A DNA stretch of 15,359 nt from Bacteroidales bacterium (GCA_900769345.1 CAAGGJ010000039.1:1-15359), one strand, 5' to 3'; positions 1 through 7,254 are shown, counted from the first letter of the stretch. Numbers and translations are program-made. The notes: generated by a model not told the origin, from the letters alone.

Positions 1-134
1 CGACCAGATGTTTGCCGCCGGCTTCCTTCAGATTCCCCCTCGCAGTGGAAACCCTTGCCTTTGGCTATAGCCTTCCCGCTATTAGGGTGGCTTCGGGACT
101 TGCACCCGTTAGACAATGCTCATGCCGAGCGTAC
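1..134 (-). mobile_element. Group IIC intron, 5' end of domain I (cut by window edge)
   Basis: Read on the minus strand from 134 leftwards, the sequence matches my memory of the start of bacterial group IIC introns such as the Oceanobacillus iheyensis ribozyme. It has a GTACGC 5' end, a short hairpin CTC-GGCAT-GAG, the segment GGGTGCAAGTCCCGAA, AAGGGT.TCC, the signature GGAATCTGAAGGAAGC and CGGCAAAC. The terminal hairpin pairs CTC with GAG where the reference has CCC with GGG, a compensatory change that supports a folded RNA. Position 3 is A where the consensus 5' end is GUGYG. The intron lies immediately after a rho-independent terminator, the typical IIC target. The reverse transcriptase/maturase gene and 3' end would lie beyond position 1 if the intron is complete; this cannot be seen. 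Any protein frame read across this stretch is spurious. Confidence 0.85.
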
Positions 135-167
135 TAACAAAAGAAACTCGTTGAAAATCAACGAGTT
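135..167 (-). terminator. Rho-independent terminator of tRNA-Ser
   Basis: A perfect 10-bp inverted repeat (AACTCGTTGA at 145-154 and its complement at 158-167, loop of 3) is followed on the minus strand by TTTCTTTTGTTA, ending exactly where the group II intron begins. It lies 15 nt downstream of the tRNA-Ser 3' end. Confidence 0.85.
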
Positions 168-181
168 CCCATATTCTTTAG

Positions 182-266
182 CGGAGAGAGAGGGATTCGA
201 ACCCCCGGAAGCTCTCACTTCAACGGTTTTCAAGACCGCCGCAATCGACCACTCTGCCATCTCTCC
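182..266 (-). tRNA. tRNA-Ser (anticodon UGA)
   Basis: The minus strand folds as a type II tRNA of 85 nt. The acceptor stem GGAGAGA (266-260) pairs with TCTCTCC (189-183) and the discriminator base is G at 182. The anticodon arm is GCGGT-CTTGAAA-ACCGT with anticodon TGA, which reads UCA and related serine codons. A long variable arm precedes the T arm, whose loop is GTTCGAATC. CCA is not encoded, so it must be added after transcription. The gene has its own promoter about 46 nt upstream and a terminator just downstream, so it is a single-gene transcription unit. Confidence 0.97.
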
Positions 267-275
267 AAAATGTAG

Positions 276-307
276 CGTCAAAAAAAACAATGTTTTTTCG
301 TTTGACG
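276..307 (-). other. Leader hairpin upstream of tRNA-Ser
   Basis: CGTCAAA at 276-282 is repeated inverted at 301-307, with A-rich and T-rich inner arms around CAATG. It falls between the predicted promoter and the mature tRNA 5' end, so it would form in the precursor leader. It may help 5' processing or attenuate transcription; neither is shown. Confidence 0.4.
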
Positions 308-311
308 AGTG

Positions 312-343
312 CAAAGGTACGCACTATTTCTGAATTATGCAAG
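312..343 (-). promoter_or_regulatory. Bacteroidetes-type promoter for tRNA-Ser
   Basis: On the minus strand CTTG (343-340) lies 20 nt before TACCTTTG (319-312), matching the TTTG/TAnnTTTG pattern of the Bacteroidetes primary sigma factor. Transcription would start near 305, about 40 nt before the tRNA. Confidence 0.65.
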
Positions 344-404
344 TATTTGGCACTAAAATCGGCAAATATTCATAATTTTCTTTGTTTTCGGTACTAATTT
401 GTGC

Positions 405-1538
405 CTATGTTTTACTATTTATCTCTTGAAACATGCTTCGAGCGGTGCTGAGATATGCTTCTTGGGGGTGGTTCATCGCATAATCGAAGGAGAAATAGTC
501 GGTTATGGCAAAAATTTTGGTCACACCGCTGCCGATTATCTCTTGGCAATCGCCTTGTTTGCTTCCCACAAGGGCATATAGTGGCACATGATGCTCTCGG
601 CAGCGTCGGGCTATGCCCCACAGCACTTTGCCGTGCGCCGACTGGTGGTCTACCCTACCCTCGCCTGTCACCACCACATCGGCGTGGGCGAGCAGGTCAT
701 CGAATTTATACAAATCGAGCAACATCTCTATGCCTGAACGCATGTTGGCACGAGCAAAAACTTGTAATGCTGCACCGAGTCCGCCTGCAGCTCCGGCGCC
801 GGGCGCAAGTATCCCTGCCGAGGTGTGCTGTAAAAGATGCTGCTGATAATTTTTCATTCCGAGTTCGAGGGCATCAATCATAGCATCGGTGGCGCCTTTT
901 TGTCGCGCGTAGGTGTGGGTGGCGCCTTGAGTGCCGCAGAGTGGATTATCCACATCGCACATCACTGTGATGCGTGATTGCAGCAGGCGTGGATCGATGC
1001 CGGTGGCATCAATCTGCGCCACTTGCGCCAAGTCGGCCCCGCGCCCTTGCAGTTCTGAGCCTGCCGAGTCGAGAAATTTCACGCCGAGGGCACGCATACA
1101 GCCCATACCGCCATCGTTGGTGGCAGAGCCGCCTATGCCTATTATTATGTTGCGAAAACCACGATTGAGTGCATCAAGAATAAGTTGCCCTGTGCCGATG
1201 GTATCGGTGAGCATGGGATTGAGTTCGTGCTTGCCGAGCAATGTTATCCCCGATGCTGCAGCCATCTCTATAATCGCCGTATGATTGTCTACAATACCAT
1301 AATATGCTTTGATGGGGCGATGCAGTGCGTCGAGCACCTGTACTTCTACCCTACTGCCGCCGGTGGCTTCGATTACGGCATCCACAGTGCCTTCGCCGCC
1401 GTCGGCTATGGGCAGCGACACACATTGGCATCGCTCTTCGCCGAATGTCATTAGTGCTGCCTCGGTGAGCAATGCTGCCGTAGTGCGGCTGCTTAGAGTG
1501 CCCTTAAACGAATCGGATGCGAACACCAATTTCATCAT
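405..1538 (-). CDS. Glycerate 2-kinase (GarK/GlxK family)
   Basis: This cytoplasmic enzyme phosphorylates D-glycerate with ATP to 2-phosphoglycerate, feeding the lower part of glycolysis. The family signatures are visible in order: SDSFKG at residues 8-13, ADGGEGT near 46-52, the glycine-rich GIGGSATNDGG at 134-144, and TGEGRVD at 291-297. The length of 377 residues is normal for the family. The frame opens with GTG at 1541 followed by two ATG codons. I chose ATG at 1538 because AAGGGGGA on the minus strand sits 7 nt upstream, a good ribosome site and rare in this window; ATG at 1535 is equally possible. It follows the pullulanase gene by about 20 bp with no terminator between, so the two are probably cotranscribed. 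The functional link between them is not obvious beyond carbon use. Its 3' end is 62 bp from the tRNA-Ser promoter. Confidence 0.93.
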   Translation of the reverse strand: MMKLVFASDSFKGTLSSRTTAALLTEAALMTFGEERCQCVSLPIADGGEGTVDAVIEATGGSRVEVQVLDALHRPIKAYYGIVDNHTAIIEMAAASGITLLGKHELNPMLTDTIGTGQLILDALNRGFRNIIIGIGGSATNDGGMGCMRALGVKFLDSAGSELQGRGADLAQVAQIDATGIDPRLLQSRITVMCDVDNPLCGTQGATHTYARQKGATDAMIDALELGMKNYQQHLLQHTSAGILAPGAGAAGGLGAALQVFARANMRSGIEMLLDLYKFDDLLAHADVVVTGEGRVDHQSAHGKVLWGIARRCREHHVPLYALVGSKQGDCQEIIGSGVTKIFAITDYFSFDYAMNHPQEAYLSTARSMFQEINSKT

Positions 1539-1558
1539 CACCTATCCCCCTTATGCTT

Positions 1559-3586
1559 TTACTCAATAGCCAAAATCAAGGCGCTGCGAGGGGCAACTTC
1601 GATTTTACCGCCGCCAGTAGTGCCAAGTCCGTTTTTATCCACCTTTCCGTCTTGAGCCACTATGGTCCATCGGCCTTTCTTGATTTTCACCTGCTGAGGC
1701 TTGTCACTTCCGTTGAACACGAGTTTTATCTCGCGCCAAGCATCGCCATTGGCATTATTCAGAATCGAGTAAGATATAAGCAAATCCGATTGCACCTTGT
1801 CGAAACGGATGTTTTTGGCAATATCCTCAGCGCTTGTCATGCGGAATGCAGGGTGGCTCTTGCGCAAGTCGATAAGTGCTGCATAATAGTCGAAGAGTTG
1901 GCGATATTGCTTTTTCTGATTCCAGTCGATGGCATTGATATCGTCGGGTGACTTATAGCTATTGTGCACGCCTTTCTTGCTGCGGAACACCTCTTCGCCG
2001 GCGAAAATGAATGGGGTGCCCTGCGAAGTTAGCACGATGGTTTGCGCCAACTTTGCCGCCTTAATTCTATCGGCTTCGGTGCTGCCGGGCATCGATATGG
2101 CGAGTTTGTCGGTCAGGCATAGGTCGTCGTGGCACGACACATAGTTCACTATCTGTTCGGGCGAAGTTGCATAGGCGCTCTTGGCGTTGTTACCCTTTGA
2201 ATAATCAACTTGCGGATGGGCAGTAGAAGCCACTATGCCTATTTTCACAGTCTCCTCGTTGCCTGCCTTACCGCTTGCAAATCCGGGGTCGAGTTCATTA
2301 GCGTAATGGCCCTTAACGGCATCGCGAATATCGTCGCTGAACACTGCCACGCCTTGCATCTTAGCCACATTTACCTTCAGCGCACGCTGCTCCACTGGCA
2401 GAGGCGAATCTCCGGCTGTCCAACCCTCTCCATACACGAAAGCCGAAGGATTGATAGCCTTCAAGGCTTTCACCACATCATTCATGGTGGCTATGTCGTG
2501 GATAGCCATCAGGTCGAAGCGGAAGCCATCGATATGATACTCCTTAGCCCAATAGCACACCGATTTCACTATGAAGTCGTGCATCATCTGGCGCTCGCTG
2601 GCAGTCTCATTGCCGCAGCCCGATGCGTCGCTAAACGATCCGTCGCGGCGATGGCGATAGTAATATCCCGGAGCAGTGAGTTCGAAATTGCTGCCTTGAG
2701 TAACGCCTGTGTGATTATACACCACGTCCATCACCACGCCTATGCCGGCATTATGCAGCGCCTGCACCATCAGTTTCATCTCGCGTATGCGGGTGTATGG
2801 GTCAACGGGATTGGTGGAATACGAGCCGTCGGGGGTGTTATAGTTGATAGGATCGTAGCCCCAATTGTATTGATTGCTTGCCAAATTGCTTTCGTCAACG
2901 CTGTTGTAGTCGAACGACGGCAAAATATGCACATGGGTTATGCCAAGTTCCTTCAGGTGGTCGATACCGGTCTTTTCGCCGTTAAGACTCAGCGTGCCGT
3001 TTTCGAGCATAGCCACAAATTTACCTTTATTCGATATTCCCGAATTGGCATGCATCGAGAAATCGCGATGATGCATCTCATAGAGCACCACATCGGTGAA
3101 ATTTTTCACTTCGGGACCTCGGTCTTCGAGCCAACCGCATGGATTGGTGATGGCCATGTCGATGATGGCGGCACGTTTGCCATTCACGCCCAGTGCTTTA
3201 GCCCACACGCCCGGGGTCTCGTCGAGCCACTTGTCATTATATTTTATCTGAAATGTATAGAACTTATCCATCAGCGGTGTAGAAGTTGACATTCGCCACA
3301 CTCCTGTGCTTGCATCGCCCTCCATCTCATAGATGTGGATGGGCTTGCCGCCAACGCCTTCGTTATAAATTTTCAGGCGCACAGCCTGAGCCATAGGCGA
3401 CCACAAGCAGAATTTAAACAAAGGTCCATCGATGCGAAATTCCATATCATCGCCTGTGTAAGTAGGAATCGAAGCAAAAGCCTCAGCCTCTACAATCGGT
3501 GCCACATTGTTGGTTTCGGAAATTGCCATCTCGGGCGACATTATCATCGCCGACACAAATATCACATTGGTAATAGATTTTCTCAT
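1559..3586 (-). CDS. pulA: Type I pullulanase, GH13 (secreted)
   Basis: A debranching enzyme that hydrolyses alpha-1,6 links in pullulan and starch-like glucans. The N-terminus looks like an export signal (residues 1-22), then a beta-rich CBM48-like region (about 45-130), then the GH13 barrel. Diagnostic motifs are YNWGYDP at 240-246, specific to type I pullulanases, DVVYNHT at 287-293 (region I), GFRFDLM at 354-360 with nucleophile D358 (region II), YGEGW at 385-389 with acid/base E387 (region III) and SCHDD at 484-488 with D487 (region IV). Region IV usually reads HDN, so the final D is a small deviation. At 675 residues it is a short single-module form without extra carbohydrate-binding domains. 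It has its own promoter at 3671-3701 and a leader of about 75 nt. Glycerate kinase follows closely. Subcellular location, periplasm or surface, cannot be decided from sequence; the signal is not an obvious lipobox. Confidence 0.93.
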   Translation of the reverse strand: MRKSITNVIFVSAMIMSPEMAISETNNVAPIVEAEAFASIPTYTGDDMEFRIDGPLFKFCLWSPMAQAVRLKIYNEGVGGKPIHIYEMEGDASTGVWRMSTSTPLMDKFYTFQIKYNDKWLDETPGVWAKALGVNGKRAAIIDMAITNPCGWLEDRGPEVKNFTDVVLYEMHHRDFSMHANSGISNKGKFVAMLENGTLSLNGEKTGIDHLKELGITHVHILPSFDYNSVDESNLASNQYNWGYDPINYNTPDGSYSTNPVDPYTRIREMKLMVQALHNAGIGVVMDVVYNHTGVTQGSNFELTAPGYYYRHRRDGSFSDASGCGNETASERQMMHDFIVKSVCYWAKEYHIDGFRFDLMAIHDIATMNDVVKALKAINPSAFVYGEGWTAGDSPLPVEQRALKVNVAKMQGVAVFSDDIRDAVKGHYANELDPGFASGKAGNEETVKIGIVASTAHPQVDYSKGNNAKSAYATSPEQIVNYVSCHDDLCLTDKLAISMPGSTEADRIKAAKLAQTIVLTSQGTPFIFAGEEVFRSKKGVHNSYKSPDDINAIDWNQKKQYRQLFDYYAALIDLRKSHPAFRMTSAEDIAKNIRFDKVQSDLLISYSILNNANGDAWREIKLVFNGSDKPQQVKIKKGRWTIVAQDGKVDKNGLGTTGGGKIEVAPRSALILAIE

Positions 3587-3670
3587 TATGTTCAGTCTTA
3601 TATGGTTGAAATATCTCTCTATGCCGAGCCTCCCACATAGCCGAGCCTCAGCAACAATTATTCACTTCTA

Positions 3671-3701
3671 CAAAGTTACAAATATTTACCGTAAAAGCAA
3701 T
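3671..3701 (-). promoter_or_regulatory. Promoter of pullulanase-glycerate kinase operon
   Basis: On the minus strand ATTG (3701-3698) is followed after exactly 19 nt by TAACTTTG (3678-3671), a near-ideal Bacteroidetes promoter. It lies in the 162-bp gap after the GH3 gene and separates the two transcription units. Confidence 0.7.
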
Positions 3702-3748
3702 GTTTTGCCTCGGCAATTCTGGTGAAAAGGGCATAGCGAAATTTAGCG

Positions 3749-5416
3749 CTAAAGCGATATTTTCACCGGCGTCTTGCCTTCGAAAGCTGTTTTCCCTTGC
3801 AGAGCATCTTGAGCGGCTCGTTGGGCATGGTAGGTATCCTCATAGGCGCATATCACCGTGTTACGACGTAGGTTCAGCGCATCTTTGAATGTGAGCATCT
3901 CGTAGGGGGTGACGTAGAACACCACCGTGACATTGCTGCAGTGCTCTGTGATAGAGGCCAAAGCATCGATATATCGCTGCTTGGCGCTGAACACTTCCAC
4001 CACCAAAGGCTCTCGTTTACCGAAGTCGGGCAACTGCTCCGAACGGCTGTTATAACTCACCAGCTTAGCGAAATTATCATCGATATAGCGATAAAACTCG
4101 CGCGCTGTCACCAGAGTGTCGCCGAGCGACTGATAACGCAAGTTTTCGTCATCACCGAGCGACACCAATGTGGTTTTGCGTACATTCACGCCTCCGGCTT
4201 TATTGGGGCAGTCGCTCACAAGTGTGATAGATTTCGCTGCCAAGCGCGATATTAAGTTATCGCAATAATCGCTATTAAGATCTCGGAGAACATTCTCTAC
4301 ACTAACAGGCTGATTATCAAGTCGTAGAGCCAATTTATATACCATCACGCGACTGCAATGGCTATTGATGCAATCTTCGCTTATTCTACCATCGGCAAGG
4401 GCTTGCATCACGCTCTCTATGCTTCGCTCCACATCCACGGGCATCACCAGCACATCGTTGCCGGCAAGCAAGGCGCGTACGCACACGTCATCATACTTCG
4501 TCACGCCTTTCATATCGAGAGCGTCGGTAAACACCAGTCCGTCAAAACCCATTTCTCTACGCAACAATCCGTCGATAATTACCGGCGAGAGCGAAGTACT
4601 CACTCCGGTAGTATTGTCGAGCGCCGGCACATTCAAGTGTGCCACCATCACGCTACCCAGTCCGGCCTCCACATATCTATGGAAGGGATAAAGGTCGATA
4701 TCATATACATCGCTATGCGATCGGTTCACCATGGGCAGAGTTTTATGTGAATCTTGATTGGTGTCGCCATGACCGGGGAAATGCTTGGCGCACGATAGCA
4801 CACCGGCTTGTTCGAGACCGGAGGCATAGGCTATGGCTCTATCTGCCACGGCTTCTTTATCGTCGCCAAAAGAGCGGCGGCCTATCACCGGATTGTCGGG
4901 ATTGCTATTGACATCAACGCTCGGAGCAAAATTCACGCTGATGCCCATTCTACGGCACTGGCGGCCCATCTCCTCTCCATAAGCATGAATCAAATCCATA
5001 TCCTGCACCGCCCCCAAAGCCATATTCACCGGGAATCGAGGCGTGTGGCGCAGGCGCATATTCAAGCCCCATTCGCCATCGATGGCCACCATCACCGGAT
5101 GCTTGGTTATGCGTGCCGCTCGGTTATACAATTCTATTTGCTGACTACACTCACCCTTATAAAATAAAATTCCGCCCACGCGGCACTCTCCCACATATTT
5201 ATCTATCTGTATGCGCGCCGAGTCCATGTCGAACATCTTCACCACAGGCATCATCAGTTGCGCCACACGCTCACGCATAGGCATTTGGAGCGTGATTTGC
5301 TCGGCTTGGCGATTAATATCCGGAGTAATGGTTATTACTCGGTTTTTACACAGCGCTTGCAGCGCAGTGCAACACATAAGGGCACTAAATGCCGTAACCA
5401 ACATCAATCTTTTCAT
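3749..5416 (-). CDS. GH3 beta-N-acetylglucosaminidase (NagZ-like), secreted
   Basis: Predicted to cleave terminal beta-linked N-acetylglucosamine, typically from peptidoglycan fragments or host glycans. Residues 1-23 form a hydrophobic signal peptide. The GH3 N-terminal barrel covers about 35-365. KHFPGHGDTNQDSH at 211-224 is the NagZ-type loop carrying the D222/H224 dyad that replaces the usual GH3 acid/base. VAHLNVPALD at 258-267 and the nucleophile D298 in VFTDALD follow. Residues 390-555 form the alpha/beta C-terminal domain. In many Bacteroidetes this pair is fused to a C-terminal serine-hydrolase (beta-lactamase-like) domain giving about 1000 residues; here the chain ends with GKTPVKISL just where that domain would begin. 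The stop TAG lies in a palindrome TTTAGCGCTAAA (3742-3753). The small cysteine protein gene ends 44 bp upstream, so the two may be cotranscribed. Confidence 0.92.
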   Translation of the reverse strand: MKRLMLVTAFSALMCCTALQALCKNRVITITPDINRQAEQITLQMPMRERVAQLMMPVVKMFDMDSARIQIDKYVGECRVGGILFYKGECSQQIELYNRAARITKHPVMVAIDGEWGLNMRLRHTPRFPVNMALGAVQDMDLIHAYGEEMGRQCRRMGISVNFAPSVDVNSNPDNPVIGRRSFGDDKEAVADRAIAYASGLEQAGVLSCAKHFPGHGDTNQDSHKTLPMVNRSHSDVYDIDLYPFHRYVEAGLGSVMVAHLNVPALDNTTGVSTSLSPVIIDGLLRREMGFDGLVFTDALDMKGVTKYDDVCVRALLAGNDVLVMPVDVERSIESVMQALADGRISEDCINSHCSRVMVYKLALRLDNQPVSVENVLRDLNSDYCDNLISRLAAKSITLVSDCPNKAGGVNVRKTTLVSLGDDENLRYQSLGDTLVTAREFYRYIDDNFAKLVSYNSRSEQLPDFGKREPLVVEVFSAKQRYIDALASITEHCSNVTVVFYVTPYEMLTFKDALNLRRNTVICAYEDTYHAQRAAQDALQGKTAFEGKTPVKISL

Positions 5417-5460
5417 GACAAATAGTAGTATTTTATACTATCCAATTTACTTTCATCGCA

Positions 5461-5673
5461 TCAAAACTTGGCGCCACGCAATGCCATCGAAGCTTCAGCA
5501 AATGATTTGCGGCCTTCAATATAATCGGCATAAGCCTCCTCGGCATCACGACCTCTAAGTATGACACAATTACCACAGGTCTCGCAGTTGGCGATGCAGC
5601 GAAATCGCCGCCTCACAAACTCCAATCGTTCTTCGCGAGTAGATTTATCTATGTCGGGTGCTGTAGTTGCCAT
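5461..5673 (-). CDS. Small four-cysteine protein, function unknown
   Basis: A 70-residue soluble, arginine-rich protein resembling small conserved Bacteroidetes hypotheticals I have seen, without a known function. Its core holds C26, C30, C33 and C36 spaced C-x3-C-x2-C-x2-C, followed by a helix rich in acidic residues (YADYIEGRKSF at 48-58). The cluster suggests a bound Zn ion or Fe-S centre; the C-x3-C-x2-C spacing recalls radical SAM enzymes but the protein is far too small. The open frame extends to a TTG at 5694, but that codon overlaps the predicted -7 box TATATTTG (5699-5692), so I start at ATG 5673 (MATTAPDI). The GH3 gene follows after 44 bp. Confidence 0.7.
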   Translation of the reverse strand: MATTAPDIDKSTREERLEFVRRRFRCIANCETCGNCVILRGRDAEEAYADYIEGRKSFAEASMALRGAKF

Positions 5674-5691
5674 AGCTTGAATTATTTTCTG

Positions 5692-5724
5692 CAAATATAA
5701 TCATCTTCGTCCTTATCGCAGCAA
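5692..5724 (-). promoter_or_regulatory. Candidate promoter of the cysteine protein/GH3 unit
   Basis: TATATTTG on the minus strand (5699-5692) fits the TAnnTTTG box. The nearest TTG (5724-5722) is 22 nt upstream, slightly far. The leader to ATG 5673 would be only about 12 nt. Confidence 0.45.
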
Positions 5725-5791
5725 TCCGCGTGCCGTAAATATTGCGTACAAGCCGCTGTTTCCAAAATTTGCTCGCAAACTAACGCTTCAT

Positions 5792-5823
5792 TTTGCGCAA
5801 ATCAGAGATAATTGCTACTTTTG
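5792..5823 (+). promoter_or_regulatory. Promoter of the TM-NUDIX gene
   Basis: TTTG at 5792-5795 is followed after 20 nt by TACTTTTG at 5816-5823, matching the Bacteroidetes consensus. Transcription would start near 5830, leaving a leader of about 70 nt. Confidence 0.65.
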
Positions 5824-5827
5824 CCTT

Positions 5828-5859
5828 CGTGACCAGCCGCCACGAATATTAGCGGCACG
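5828..5859 (+). other. Leader hairpin of the TM-NUDIX gene
   Basis: GCCGC (5836-5840) pairs with GCGGC (5852-5856) around an 11-nt loop; CGTG (5828-5831) and CACG (5856-5859) can extend it. It would form at the very 5' end of the predicted mRNA. No known riboswitch is recognised. Confidence 0.35.
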
Positions 5860-5901
5860 AAACCAAACTTAGTTATTTCACCATTTAGCAAGATACACAA
5901 T

Positions 5902-7116
5902 ATGGACTTCAGAACGATAATTGAGATAATTGGAGCATTGGCGAGTGTGTTTGCCATACTTGGAGGATTGTTTGTGGCAAACCGTTATTTTCACCGCATT
6001 TGGCGCCACAGCGGCAAGTATATGAATGAATACACTCGGCACACCTTCTTCTATCCGCTGTCGTTTGCCGCAAAAATTCTTCAAAAAAATGTGTTTGAAC
6101 CGCTCGGCGAAAGCCAGTTTATCAATTATGCCGCCGCTCTCTGCAAAGACTTCTACTCCAACGATGTGGCACAGGTAAAACTGAAAATCGGCAAGAATAT
6201 CAAGGAATTAGACCTTCCCTACAAGGAAATTATCGACTATATTGCCCATCCAGATGCGCGCACCATGATTAAAGGCGGCAAAATTGAGAGCCGATTCGAC
6301 CTCGGCGAACGCTATATGGCTCTCACCCAGCCCAATTTCGACGAATTTCTGCGCGAGCGGCCCAAGACCACCAATGGTCCTGCTCTGCGATTGAAGTCGC
6401 TCACCGCCACCGGCGAAAACACCTACGAATGCGTGCTGCAGCGTGCCGGCTATCACGACCAAGTGCGCACCAATCTCACATTAGACCTTCCCATAGGGCT
6501 CGGCATGAGCATGCGCACCGAAGATTTGTCGGCAAGCAAGCAGCTGCGTCCGCTCGAGGAGTCGGTACTCGCCAACACCATCGGTGTGTCGGCTATTTGG
6601 GTAACTCCTTGCCGCAAAGGCGACAAAAAATCGCGCCATCAGGTGTTTCTGCGCCCTCGACGCAAGCAGACCGGCGTGTACTACGATATGCTTGGCACCG
6701 TGAGCGGTGTGGTCGAGGTGCCCGACGACGACACCTTCGCCTGCGAAACGCTCGAAGAATATGCCAGCTCGGAGATTATTCGCGAATTCTATCAAGAGAC
6801 TGGCTACAAGCAGTATCTCGATAGCAAATCGCTGCCCGAAACGGTGGTGCAAGTGGTGCCGCTTATGTTTGTGCGCGAACTCATCCGCGGCGGCAAACCG
6901 CAATTCTTCTTCCTCATCGTCACTCCCGAGATTTCAGAAAGCGAACTTACACCTTTCTTCAACCATTCGTACAACGGCACAGAGGAATTTCGCAGCAACA
7001 TCGATGCCCGAATGATAAACTACCGTCTTTCGCCCGAAACACAGACCAACCTAATCTATGCCCTGCGCTACATTCAGCGTTTCCTGCACCTCGATTTCGT
7101 AGATCTTAACGACTAA
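5902..7116 (+). CDS. Membrane-anchored protein with NUDIX-like domain (TM-NUDIX, Cap16-like?)
   Basis: A 404-residue protein with one N-terminal hydrophobic segment (about 6-27), then a basic stretch (HRIWRHSGK) expected to face the cytoplasm, a linker region of about 180 residues of unknown fold, and a C-terminal domain of about 225-400. That domain carries a degenerate Nudix box: A280-x5-E286-x7-R294-E295-F296-Y297-Q298-E299-T300-G301-Y302. The leading glycine is A and one of the paired glutamates is Q, so hydrolysis may be weak or lost. TM plus NUDIX is the layout of the SMODS-associated NUDIX effectors (Cap16) of CBASS, where the domain is thought to sense a nucleotide signal. No CD-NTase, SAVED, E1/E2 or HORMA/TRIP13 partner gene is present within the window, so this is an orphan homologue or a relative with another role. 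Assignment to Cap16 is by architecture from memory, not by alignment. It is monocistronic, with its own promoter and a likely terminator at 7223-7249. Confidence 0.65.
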   Translation: MDFRTIIEIIGALASVFAILGGLFVANRYFHRIWRHSGKYMNEYTRHTFFYPLSFAAKILQKNVFEPLGESQFINYAAALCKDFYSNDVAQVKLKIGKNIKELDLPYKEIIDYIAHPDARTMIKGGKIESRFDLGERYMALTQPNFDEFLRERPKTTNGPALRLKSLTATGENTYECVLQRAGYHDQVRTNLTLDLPIGLGMSMRTEDLSASKQLRPLEESVLANTIGVSAIWVTPCRKGDKKSRHQVFLRPRRKQTGVYYDMLGTVSGVVEVPDDDTFACETLEEYASSEIIREFYQETGYKQYLDSKSLPETVVQVVPLMFVRELIRGGKPQFFFLIVTPEISESELTPFFNHSYNGTEEFRSNIDARMINYRLSPETQTNLIYALRYIQRFLHLDFVDLND

Positions 7117-7222
7117 TTGCCGGTGATTATTCCGCACGAAAAAGTGCGACAGCAATTGCCGATTCGAACTAAAAATCCATTTATGGTTAGTTGTAATCAA
7201 AAACACATCACAGCGACAACCG

Positions 7223-7249
7223 CAGCAAGCCTCGGCGATGCTGATTTTT
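7223..7249 (+). terminator. Probable terminator of the TM-NUDIX gene
   Basis: CAGCA (7223-7227) and GC within 7229-7231 pair with GGC (7234-7236) and TGCTG (7239-7243), followed by ATTTTTG. The stem is interrupted. It lies 107 nt after the stop codon; a weaker inverted repeat without a T tract (7133-7148, CGCAC/GTGCG, with outer AATTGC/GCAATT) lies nearer. Confidence 0.45.
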
Positions 7250-7254
7250 GAATA

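Noticed and set aside
120..314. Minus-strand open frame across tRNA-Ser
   Set aside because: It is simply the tRNA gene and its leader translated; no protein evidence.
55..333. Plus-strand open frame of 92 residues at the left end
   Set aside because: It runs antisense through the group II intron, the terminator and the tRNA-Ser gene. The LHPLDNAHAER-like peptide is the well-known spurious translation of IIC intron domain I.
2210..3289. Long plus-strand open frame (359 codons) opposite the pullulanase gene
   Set aside because: Histidine- and isoleucine-rich antisense of a gene with all catalytic motifs; a codon-bias shadow.
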